The translations under genes and the position numbers were made by a program. A stretch of DNA of 64,000 nucleotides, taken from the NCBI GenBank assembly GCA_041660045.1, contig JBAZXA010000003.1, positions 1 to 64,000 of the forward strand, given 5' to 3'. Within the stretch, counting starts at the first letter, position 1, and every line of letters starts with the position of its first letter. Source of the stretch: WM-3-3 sp041660045. Its GTDB lineage: Bacteria; Pseudomonadota; Gammaproteobacteria; Methylococcales; Methylomonadaceae. A model generated the notes under the pieces. The model worked only from the letters and a program-made list of their open reading frames with translations, was not told the origin of the DNA and made no database searches. This document shows positions 43,755 through 53,100 of this stretch, piece after piece.

Positions 43755-46469
43755 TTAATTAATCTTGCCATGGCATTGCTTATATTTTTTTCCAGAACCA
43801 CACGGGCAGGGATCATTACGCCCCACTTTATTGCCCATCCGCACGATGGGTTGTGTCACCATAGGTTGATCCGCCGCAGGGGCTTCTTGTATTATTGGAT
43901 TTAATGCGGAAACTTCAGCATGTTCAAAATGCATTTCTCTTGGCGCTTGTCTTTGCTCATCTATGGCTAAAACATCCTCTTCTTGCTTAACTTGAACCTT
44001 CGATAAAATACTAATCACTTCTAGCTTAATATCCTCCAGCAAGCCGGTAAACATTTCGAAAGCTTCGCGTTTATATTCTTGCTTAGGATCTTTTTGCGCA
44101 TAACCACGTAAATGGATGCCTTGACGCAAATAATCCATGGCCGCCAGATGTTCTTTCCAACTATTGTCCAAAACCTGTAGCATCACAGATTTTTCAAAAT
44201 GCCGTAAGATATCCGCCGCGATATCTTTTTCTTTATTTTTGTGATCTTCATTGGCCGCTTCGGTGACATAGCTTCGTACCCCTGTTTCATCTAACTTTAG
44301 ATCCTCTTCGAGCATTTTTTGCAACGGCAAATCTAAGTTAAACTCTAGCCTTAAATGGTCTTCAAGCCCTTCTACATCCCATTGTTCCACCATGGTTTTA
44401 GGTGGAATGTATTGGCTAATGATATTGTTAATAACGTCATTCCGTATGGCCGTAATAATCTCAGAAATATCTTCATCGGCCATCAATTCATTGCGCTGGG
44501 CATAAACTACTTTACGCTGGTCATTGGCGACATCGTCATAAGCCAAAATTTCTTTACGGATATCAAAGTTACGGCCTTCAACTTTACGTTGGGCATTTTC
44601 AATAGAGCGGGTAACCCAAGGATGCTCAATGGCTTCGCCATCCCCCATACCTAGTTTTTGCATGAGGCCGGCTACCCTGTCAGAGGCAAAAATCCGCATC
44701 AAGTCATCTTCCAAGGAGAGATAAAACCGCGTAGACCCAGGGTCACCTTGGCGACCGGAACGGCCCCTAAGTTGATTATCGATACGGCGTGATTCATGCC
44801 GCTCAGAACCAATCACATGCAAACCACCACTGGCAACGACCTGTTCATGCCGGACTAGCCAGGCACGCTTAATGGCTTCTTTTTCTTCATGGCTTACATC
44901 GTCTGCTAGCTTAGCCAATTCAGCTTCTAAGTTGCCGCCCAAGACGATGTCTGTCCCGCGTCCGGCCATATTTGTCGCAATTGTTACTGCGCTCGGCATA
45001 CCGGCTTGGGAAATGATATGCGCTTCACGCTCATGTTGTTTGGCGTTAAGGACTTCATGCGGGATACCTTGTTTTTTTAACAAGGTTGATACACGTTCGG
45101 AATTTTCTATGGAGGTTGTACCAACTAAGACCGGCTGACCCCGTTCTACACAAGCTTTAATATCACCCGCGACCGCTTCGTATTTTTCTCTGGCGGTCAA
45201 AAAGACCACATCACCTAAATCTTTACGGATCATTGGCCTATGCGTTGGGATGACGACAACTTCCAAGCCATAAATTTTGTTTAATTCGAACGCTTCGGTA
45301 TCGGCAGTACCGGTCATCCCGGAAAGTTTTTGGTATAGCCTAAAATAATTTTGAAAGGTAATTGAGGCTAAGGTTTGGTTTTCATTTTGGATGACCACTT
45401 GTTCTTTAGCTTCAATAGCCTGATGCAATCCTTCTGACCAACGTCTACCTTGCATAATACGGCCGGTAAACTCATCAACTATCATCACTTCATTGTCAGC
45501 AACAATATAATCTACATCTTTATGGAATAATGCGTGCGCACGCATAGACGCATTGAGATAATGCATCAGCCTAATGTTGGCCGCATCATAAAGGCTACCG
45601 CCTTCGGCCATTAAGCCATGTTCTACCATTAATCGCTCAACGCGTTCATGGCCTTCCTCAGTCAAGTGGATTTGCCGGGTTTTTTCATCCACCGAATAAT
45701 CACCAGGATCATCTTCCTTAGGTTGCTTGGTTAAGAAAGGTACTATGACATTAATTTTAAGATACACATCCGTGTTTTCTTCGGTAGGACCTGAGATGAT
45801 TAAGGGTGTCCTAGCCTCGTCGATCAAAATGGAGTCAACCTCATCAACGATGGCAAAACTTAAATCCCGCTGCACTTTTTGTTCTAAGCTGAACGCCATG
45901 TTATCGCGAAGATAATCAAAACCAAATTCGTTATTAGTGCCGTAAGTAATATCTGCAGCGTAGGCTTCACGACGCACGCCATTATCCATTTGGCTTAAGA
46001 TCACGCCTGTGCTCATACCTAAAAAACCGTATAACTTACCCATGGTTTCAGAGTCACGTTTGGCCAGATAATCATTTACCGTGACGACATGCACACCATT
46101 GCCCGGCAACGCATTCAAATAAGCCGCCAAGGTCGCCATTAAGGTTTTACCTTCGCCAGTCTTCATTTCAGCAATTTTACCGTCGTGCAAAATCATCCCG
46201 CCGATAAGTTGCACATCAAAATGACGCATATTAAATATGCGGGTTGACGCTTCACGAACAGTGGCAAAAGCTTCAGGCAGCAAGCTATCTAGTGTTTCAC
46301 CTTTCGCTAAACGGCCACGAAACTCCTGGGTTTTGGCTTTTAGGTCATCATCAGAAAGCTTTTCGTAGTCGGCCGCCAAGGCATTAATTGCTTTTACTAG
46401 CTTCCTTTTTTTATTTACCAGCCTATCGTTACGGCTTCCTACAACTAATTTAACCAACTTACCGAGCAT
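43755..46469 (-). CDS. secA: Preprotein translocase ATPase SecA
   Basis: 904 residues: Walker A MKTGEGKT (102-109), DEVDSILIDEARTPLIISG, TNMAGRGTDIVLGG, the two-helix finger region, and a C-terminal zinc motif CPCGSGKKYKQCHG that binds SecB and phospholipid. It drives secretion through SecYEG. No secM gene is visible upstream. The divergent PurN-like gene starts 183 bp away. Confidence 0.98.
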   Translation of the reverse strand: MLGKLVKLVVGSRNDRLVNKKRKLVKAINALAADYEKLSDDDLKAKTQEFRGRLAKGETLDSLLPEAFATVREASTRIFNMRHFDVQLIGGMILHDGKIAEMKTGEGKTLMATLAAYLNALPGNGVHVVTVNDYLAKRDSETMGKLYGFLGMSTGVILSQMDNGVRREAYAADITYGTNNEFGFDYLRDNMAFSLEQKVQRDLSFAIVDEVDSILIDEARTPLIISGPTEENTDVYLKINVIVPFLTKQPKEDDPGDYSVDEKTRQIHLTEEGHERVERLMVEHGLMAEGGSLYDAANIRLMHYLNASMRAHALFHKDVDYIVADNEVMIVDEFTGRIMQGRRWSEGLHQAIEAKEQVVIQNENQTLASITFQNYFRLYQKLSGMTGTADTEAFELNKIYGLEVVVIPTHRPMIRKDLGDVVFLTAREKYEAVAGDIKACVERGQPVLVGTTSIENSERVSTLLKKQGIPHEVLNAKQHEREAHIISQAGMPSAVTIATNMAGRGTDIVLGGNLEAELAKLADDVSHEEKEAIKRAWLVRHEQVVASGGLHVIGSERHESRRIDNQLRGRSGRQGDPGSTRFYLSLEDDLMRIFASDRVAGLMQKLGMGDGEAIEHPWVTRSIENAQRKVEGRNFDIRKEILAYDDVANDQRKVVYAQRNELMADEDISEIITAIRNDVINNIISQYIPPKTMVEQWDVEGLEDHLRLEFNLDLPLQKMLEEDLKLDETGVRSYVTEAANEDHKNKEKDIAADILRHFEKSVMLQVLDNSWKEHLAAMDYLRQGIHLRGYAQKDPKQEYKREAFEMFTGLLEDIKLEVISILSKVQVKQEEDVLAIDEQRQAPREMHFEHAEVSALNPIIQEAPAADQPMVTQPIVRMGNKVGRNDPCPCGSGKKYKQCHGKIN

Positions 46470-46652
46470 ATTTTTTTCCGGTGTTTTTTGTAAATGATTA
46501 GAGTAAACTCTTTTAATTATATACTCTCTGCACTATTAGTGACAGTTAAAACACCTAGCAACTAGCCTACTAGCAATAGCCTAGGTTTGTTTTTCAACAC
46601 CATACGCAGCACCGCAAGATTACCTTGAACGCCCTGTAACCTCGCATTAAAA

Positions 46653-47240
46653 ATGAACAAATTACCTAAACTCAGTTTTCTGGCTTCACACGGCGGGTCT
46701 TCTGCCAGACAAATTATTAACGCCCTGCAGCAACACACACTTAAAGCAGAATTAGGCACTATTATTAGCAATAATTCGGATTCAGCCATTGTCCATTGGT
46801 GCAATGAACAACAATTGCCCATACAGGTGGTCAACCGTAAAACATGCCCAGATCCAGCTGATGAAGACGCTGCCATATTAAGCTTGCTGCAAGCGGCAGC
46901 AACCGACTGGGTTATCTTATCGGGGTATATGAAAAAAATTGGCGCCAACACATTAAGCCACTACGCAGACCGCATCCTTAACATACACCCTGCGTTATTA
47001 CCCAAACACGGCGGGCAAGGCAAATATGGGGACTACGTCCACGCTGCAGTGTTAGACGCAGGGGAAAAAGTATCCGGGGCGACCGTGCATTTAGTCAATG
47101 ACCGTTATGATGAAGGCCCCATCCTTAAGCAAGCGCAAGTCCCGGTCTTAATAGATGACACCGTAGCCAGCCTGAGGGCTAGGGTGCAAAGCATTGAGGC
47201 GCCATTGTATATCGCTGCAATACAGGAATTGCTAGGGTAA
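46653..47240 (+). CDS. Phosphoribosylglycinamide formyltransferase-like protein
   Basis: 195 residues of the formyltransferase fold. The active-site stretch NIHPALLPKHGGQG gives the Asn and His, and VHLVNDRYDEGPILKQ the Asp of the PurN catalytic triad. The N-terminal loop reads SHGGSSARQII in place of the usual SGxGSNLQA, and DWVILSGYMKKI replaces the common VLAGFMRIL. It is either a divergent PurN acting in purine synthesis or a related formyltransferase. No other pur gene is nearby. There is no clear ribosome site. Confidence 0.75.
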   Translation: MNKLPKLSFLASHGGSSARQIINALQQHTLKAELGTIISNNSDSAIVHWCNEQQLPIQVVNRKTCPDPADEDAAILSLLQAAATDWVILSGYMKKIGANTLSHYADRILNIHPALLPKHGGQGKYGDYVHAAVLDAGEKVSGATVHLVNDRYDEGPILKQAQVPVLIDDTVASLRARVQSIEAPLYIAAIQELLG

Positions 47241-47257
47241 ACTAAGCGCAATAGCAA

Positions 47258-47911
47258 TCAAACTGTTTTTGTTTTATTGAGTAATTTTTGGCCTAATTGA
47301 AACGCCAATGGCATCAGGGAAACCGCCACAATACCTAGCACTACAAATTCAAAATTGTTTTTAACCACTTCAAAATGGCCAAATTGGTAACCTGCTGTGG
47401 TAATAAGGCCTACCCACAACACCGCGCCCAAGACACAAAATTGCATATAGCGCGGGTAATGCATATTGCCGGCACCCGCAACAAACGGGGCTACCGTCCG
47501 AATTATAGGAATAAAGCGCGCCATGATAATAGTGCGGCCACCATAGCGGGCATAATAACTTTCTGTTTGTTCTATGTATTCACGTTTAAAAAAACCGATG
47601 CGTTCGCGCGACTTAATGGTTTTTCCAAAAAACTTGCCGACTAAATAATTAGTGTTATCACCCAATAATGCCGCACAAATTAAGACCAATATCAGCGTAT
47701 AGGGATCTAAGTTGCCTGTACTGGAAGCCAACGCACCCGCTGCAAACAGCAAAGAATCCCCCGGCAACCAAGGCATAAACACCAGCCCAGTTTCACAAAA
47801 TACAATTAAAAATAAGATTGCATAGGTTAACGTCCCATATTGCGCGAGTAAAGCTGCTAAATGGCTATTAAGATGAAGAAAAATATCCAGCAACTGCGTA
47901 ACAAATTCCAT
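47258..47911 (-). CDS. DedA-family inner-membrane protein
   Basis: 217 residues, DedA/SNARE-associated family: FVMPWLPGDSLLF-type motif (VFMPWLPGDSLLFAAGA), GDNTNYLVGKFFG, and the signature ARFIPIIRTVAPFVAGAGNMHYPRYM. Five or so hydrophobic helices with re-entrant loops. Members act as lipid-carrier flippases or affect membrane energetics. It is convergent with the PurN-like gene with a 17-bp gap. Confidence 0.9.
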   Translation of the reverse strand: MEFVTQLLDIFLHLNSHLAALLAQYGTLTYAILFLIVFCETGLVFMPWLPGDSLLFAAGALASSTGNLDPYTLILVLICAALLGDNTNYLVGKFFGKTIKSRERIGFFKREYIEQTESYYARYGGRTIIMARFIPIIRTVAPFVAGAGNMHYPRYMQFCVLGAVLWVGLITTAGYQFGHFEVVKNNFEFVVLGIVAVSLMPLAFQLGQKLLNKTKTV

Positions 47912-48177
47912 AGGCTTAAATTGAAGTTTATATATAAGTAACTAATCCAGAAAATACCAAATTCCCCGCAAAATGCCAACCCGTAGACAGCGGCAGGGTA
48001 GAAATATTTTCTTGGCAAAAGCCATTAAACCCTAAAACGCAATCCTGTTATACAAGCATAGCGATAACCCGTCACACATGAAAACTTCAACAGGCCGAGG
48101 CCATCGGCATTTGTTGTGCTGGTAAATTTAACCATTTTCCACTAGCATCACCCTTGTCAGTACGAGCATAATACGCC

Positions 48178-48627
48178 ATGCCTAGTTTTCAACCTGTTAA
48201 AAACTTTAATGCCACTACCCTGGCCTATTTAGGCCAAAAAATTAGTCATCAAAAAGCAATTTTAAAGCGAATTAAGTCCGTATTACCGCATGATCTTGCC
48301 AACCATGCCTTACATTGCGTAATTAACGAAAAAAAATTAATCCTTTATACCGATGCTGCCGCCTGGGGATCACAGCTGCGTTTTTATGACGCTGCAATCC
48401 TAAACGCCATCAATAATCCTAATACCGAAAGCGTAACGCTCGTGCAAATACGCCTACAGGAAAATAGATCCGCGATCACCCATCCTAATCAACAACCCGT
48501 TAAGTTACCCAATGCACAAAACATCAGCCATATACTCGCCACTAGCCAACAAATTGCTGATAAGGATTTGAGTACAGCGCTAGAAAAACTGGCGCATGCC
48601 TTAATAAGGCTGTCTAGTTCCCACTAA
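48178..48627 (+). CDS. DciA-type helicase-loader domain protein (DUF721)
   Basis: 149 residues with a DUF721/DciA-like core at about 25-100 (LPHDLANHALHCVINEKKLILYTDAAAWGSQLRFYDAAILNAIN). DciA assists loading of the replicative helicase DnaB in bacteria that lack DnaC. A DUF721 gene near secA and lpxC is a recurrent layout in gammaproteobacteria. It is convergent with lpxC, 14 bp apart. The C-terminal half is not conserved and gives no further clue. Confidence 0.75.
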   Translation: MPSFQPVKNFNATTLAYLGQKISHQKAILKRIKSVLPHDLANHALHCVINEKKLILYTDAAAWGSQLRFYDAAILNAINNPNTESVTLVQIRLQENRSAITHPNQQPVKLPNAQNISHILATSQQIADKDLSTALEKLAHALIRLSSSH

Positions 48628-48641
48628 AAGCAACCCGATTA

Positions 48642-49565
48642 CTACGCCGCAGTCCGTGAAGACTCTGACGAGCGCATAAACGAGATAGGGGCGTCTTCTT
48701 CTTCCTCAAACGTTACCATTTCCCAAGCATCGGTATTCGCCAATAAAGTCCTTAATAATTTATTATTAAGGCCATGCCCAGATTTATAACCGGTAAAATT
48801 GCCAATTAAGCTGTGCCCTAACAAATACAAATCCCCAATGGCATCTAGGATTTTGTGCTTAACAAACTCATCGGCGCAGCGTAAGCCATCTTCATTTAAG
48901 ACATTATCATCGCCTACGACGATGGCATTATCCAAGCTACCGCCTAAGGCCAAGTTATTTTGGCGCAGCATCTCTATATCTTTCATAAAACCAAAAGTAC
49001 GCGCACGGCTAACTTCCTTAACAAACGTCGTTGAGGAGAAATCCATGGTTGCGCTTTTAACATTTTCCGGAAAGGCAGGATGTTCAAAATCAATAGTAAA
49101 ACTAACTTTAAAACCATCAAATGGATCAAAAGCAGCCCATTTATCGCCGTCTTCAACCATCACCCGCTGTTTGATACGAATGTATTGCTTAGGAAAGTCT
49201 TGCTCTTCAACCCCTGCCGATTGCAACAAAAACACAAAAGGCCCGGCACTACCATCCATAATAGGTACTTCGGCGGCGCTAACATCGACAATCGCATTAT
49301 CGATACCCAAGCCGGCAAAAGCTGACAGCAAATGTTCTATCGTTGAAATTTTAACGTTGCCCGATACTAATGTTGTCGATAACACCGTTTCGCCAACATT
49401 ACCGGGAATAGCATCAATCGTGACTGGACTTTCTAAATCAATGCGCCGGAATTTTATACCGGTGTTCGGCTCAGCAGGGCGCAAGGTCAAATAAACTTTA
49501 TCACCGGTGTGTAAACCCACACCGGTCGCTCTAATGGTATTTTTTAAAGTTCGTTGTTTGATCAT
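48642..49565 (-). CDS. lpxC: UDP-3-O-acyl-N-acetylglucosamine deacetylase
   Basis: 307 residues. Zinc ligands His78 (TIEHLLSAFAG) and the HKILDAIGDLYLLG His/Asp pair are visible, along with MDGSAGPFVFL and GHSLIGNFTGYKSGHGLNN. It commits the cell to lipid A synthesis. In many gammaproteobacteria it follows the mur-fts cluster; here a type IV minor-pilin operon lies upstream, 96 bp away. The tail (FEEEEDAPISFMRSSES) is the usual degradation-controlling region in relatives. Confidence 0.97.
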   Translation of the reverse strand: MIKQRTLKNTIRATGVGLHTGDKVYLTLRPAEPNTGIKFRRIDLESPVTIDAIPGNVGETVLSTTLVSGNVKISTIEHLLSAFAGLGIDNAIVDVSAAEVPIMDGSAGPFVFLLQSAGVEEQDFPKQYIRIKQRVMVEDGDKWAAFDPFDGFKVSFTIDFEHPAFPENVKSATMDFSSTTFVKEVSRARTFGFMKDIEMLRQNNLALGGSLDNAIVVGDDNVLNEDGLRCADEFVKHKILDAIGDLYLLGHSLIGNFTGYKSGHGLNNKLLRTLLANTDAWEMVTFEEEEDAPISFMRSSESSRTAA

Positions 49566-49661
49566 AGATTATCTAAATAAAGCCATAAGCGGCAAAATTT
49601 AGATTCTATCACACCTATTTATAAATCAGGGCTGAATAGCTAAGTGATTTAAACAAGGTTT

Positions 49662-50129
49662 TTAAGATTTCCAACATTCACTTGAACTCGCTCCAGCGGC
49701 CTGGCCTCGCACACCTACTGAGGTTAACGTTAAAGTGCCACATTTATCCTTGGTTTGGGCGCCAGTCGGTGCTGCCTGTACGCTAAAGCTATTAGCGGTT
49801 ACTGCGGTAATAGTTAAATTATAAACCGCGGTTCCGCCACTGGAGGGGCTGGTTGCGCTAAATATCGTGGGCGATCCGGTATCATTTGTACCGGCCACGC
49901 CACAGTTATTTGCCCCACCAGCCCCTCCAGCGTCACAGTAACTATTGGACTCGGTAAAGTGGCGTTCCATGGCATTAGCTAAACTGACTAAATCAGCCTC
50001 AGCCTGGGCCCTATGAGATTTACGCACGCTGTCTTGATAGCCGGGGTAAGCAATAGCTGAAATTATACCCACTATGGCCACCGCTATCATCAGCTCTATT
50101 AATGTAAAACCTTGCTGTGTTTGTTTCAT
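49662..50129 (-). CDS. PilE-type type IV pilin at the end of the minor-pilin operon
   Basis: 155 residues with the prepilin cleavage site QGFTLIELMIAVAIVGIISA (Glu5 present), then YPGYQDSVRKSHRAQAEADL and the SYCDAGG..CGTLTL..SSECWKS C-terminal part with Cys pairs able to form a disulfide loop. Position after pilY1 (29 bp) is that of PilE in Pseudomonas-like clusters, where it is a minor pilin; it could alternatively be a major pilin subunit. Confidence 0.9.
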   Translation of the reverse strand: MKQTQQGFTLIELMIAVAIVGIISAIAYPGYQDSVRKSHRAQAEADLVSLANAMERHFTESNSYCDAGGAGGANNCGVAGTNDTGSPTIFSATSPSSGGTAVYNLTITAVTANSFSVQAAPTGAQTKDKCGTLTLTSVGVRGQAAGASSSECWKS

Positions 50130-50158
50130 GCTTGCTCTTTAATTCCTCACGTTGTGAC

Positions 50159-53100
50159 TTAACGTAATTGCCGCCAAGATATACGATGGCCTGATGAACC
50201 CGTTGTTGTTGTCAACGGCCTAGATTCATTAAGTTGCCAGACTTGCCCGCTGCTTCCGCTGGAGTATTTACAATCCAAGCCATCTTGGCATTCAATAATA
50301 GCTGGGATTTTTATGATACCCACTGGTGATTGGATAGCAGAAGCCGCAACGGCTTTACCATCCGAGCCTTTTACCAAGTCTTTAGGGTCAACTTTTTTAT
50401 CGCCGCTTATATCAAACGGGGCATCTGTAAAGCGTGCGCCAGTATCTTGATTGAGCTCAAACAGCCAACCAGCGCCACCTGGGCTACAAATATCCGACAA
50501 CGGCACCAAGGTTGTGAAAATAACCCTACCAAAGCGTAAAATTGGTCTATTAACCGCTATTTCTCCAGCAGCAACTTGGCTTGGCGGGATTAAGTCTATA
50601 TACCAACCACGTCTTTTGGTATTTTTGGTGCACGGTGTAGTGCTCTTGCTAGGCACTTTATCATCATAAGGCACTTCACAATCTGAAGTGACCCGGACAT
50701 TTCCCGTGACTACTGTGCCATCTGCTAGTGTTGTTGATCCGCTAGTGCCTTCAATTAAAATGGCCTGCTGCTGCAACAAGCTGCGGCCAGAAAAAGAGGA
50801 ATCACACGTTGATGCACTGCTTTTATCACAATTGTCCCAAATCCCATAAAAGGTTTGCACTTGCGGTGTCGCAGAAACAACATTGTCCCCCACCTCAAAA
50901 TACTTGCCTGTACCGAAATAAACCATATAACCAACACTTTGGCCCGTAGCACTAGCTTTAGTTACGGCGGGTTTCGCCGTAATCGCTTGCCGTGCAGATG
51001 ATTTATCTAGCGCAACAAATAAGGCTTTACCCTGGTTTGCTACAACCCAACTGCCTGGACTTGAACTGGTTACATCAAATTTCCATAAATTACCTTTTAA
51101 ATCACCAGCATAAATGTAATCAACGACACCATTACCATCCGCATCAACTACGGTAGGACTCGATAAGCCATTGCCGGTTCCGCTGTCCGCAACTAGCTTA
51201 CTGATGACATCACCCGTGCTGATATTAATTATAAATAGCGTAGCATTGCCACTGGTACTGTCGTAACCATTGGCGACGACAGCCGCCCAGTTACCATCCG
51301 CCATACGGACTATACTGGTTTCAGGTATGGTATAGCCCAAATCCGTATCATCCCGGCTGGAAAACTCCCAAAGCACATTATTAACAGTAAATGACGAAGG
51401 ATTGGTAATATCTAAAGCAAAAACGCTATGCCCGCCAACACCTTCGGCAAAGCCAGGATCCCCCACTGTTTCAGTCGTATTGCCTGAGCCCATACTTCCC
51501 ACAAGCACACTATGCCAAGCACCACTAAAATAGGCATCACCATATTTGGGTGAACCATCAACAAAATAATGATGCACATAATTGATAGTTGTTAACGACA
51601 CTAATTCAGGGGAAATCACCGCATTTGGTAGGTAAGCAAAAATCTCTTTACCACCATCACTGCTGTTGCCTGCATCAAAACCATGCAGCATGCCGTCATT
51701 ACTACCCACATAAATCATAGCCGGACGGCTGGTGTAAGCAGCCGACGTCCTAAAGCTACTGTAACTGCTACCCTCTACCCCACTCAACTGGCTATAGCCA
51801 AAATCGTCATAGCCTACATAAACCGGATCAGAGTTGACGATATCGCCTAATAAAGAACTTCGGTCACGATAAATGCCGTTAGGTTGACTGAGCTCTTTGC
51901 TTTGGTCGCCACGCAGATAATCCACAATAGGACTAGAGCTGGCCGAGTTCGCTGCTGAAAAACTGTCTAGAATATTTTGTTGGGTTGCGTTTAGCTGATC
52001 CCATTTAAATTCTATACCTTTGACAGTGGCAGATTCTGGGTTGTAACCATAGATCTTCCGACTCGTTGCACTCGGAATTAAAGTGGCGGCATCCCATTGT
52101 GTGTTGCCAATTAAACCGTAATCCAACTGGCCGTTACCGTTTGTATCTTCACCGGTATCTAACTTGCCATTATTATTGGTGTCTTCGCTCACTAAATTTA
52201 TGGCCAGCAATTGCCCACTCCAATCAGCACTATTAAACCTGGCCTGGTAAATCAAACTGGTAGTTTGAAATTGGGTAGAATTAGTTGCAACTGAAGATGA
52301 TGAGCCAAAAGTTTTAGCGGCATCAGCAAAAGCTTGCCCCAATGAAACCGCCAATTGCCCAGGATCAATCGCTGCAAAGAAACGGTCTGGAACACCGTCT
52401 TTATTGCCATCCCATTCTAGCTTTACATTAGGTGTATTTGAGCTGTCGGCGTCAACAAACCCACCCCATTTTGCCGCATAATACAACGGCTGTTGCAGTG
52501 TTTCCGCACTTGCTGAAGTACCCACCGCATAACTTACCGTATTGGCACTGTCGCCAGATTTACAGTCGCTACATGCCGTTACCCCAGAAGCGTCTGTGTA
52601 TTTAAACGAATTAATACCTGAATGCACATGGAAACCATCTTTATCAGTGCCGCCTACAATATAGCCGAAGCCCATGGCATAAGGTGTGGATTGGGCAATA
52701 ACATCGGTCGTCACGGTCACTTTAGTGGAAGTGATTTCATAACTTAAAACCCCCCACATATCTTGGTCAAAGTCGCCACCTTGCTCACTGTCTTCCCAGT
52801 TAATGTAGAGCTTGCCAGAGTTTTTGCTGGCCGTACTGGTTTGGCTTACTATCTTAAAATCAGCAATGGCGCAATTGCCTGAAACTGTGCTGTTTCTACA
52901 GGCTGGCAAAATTGAAATTTGTTTATCCGTCGACCCCGGTACTGGCACGGTAATCCTAGGCCGAGCCGGTGATAAGGAAACACCATAAGCAATCACAGAC
53001 TGTTGGTTTTGTAGATCTTTTGGCCTGATATCATTGGTGTGGGCAAAATATGCTAAACCCGCACTGTAATAAGTCCCTGATAAACGTGGTTCATTTGGGC

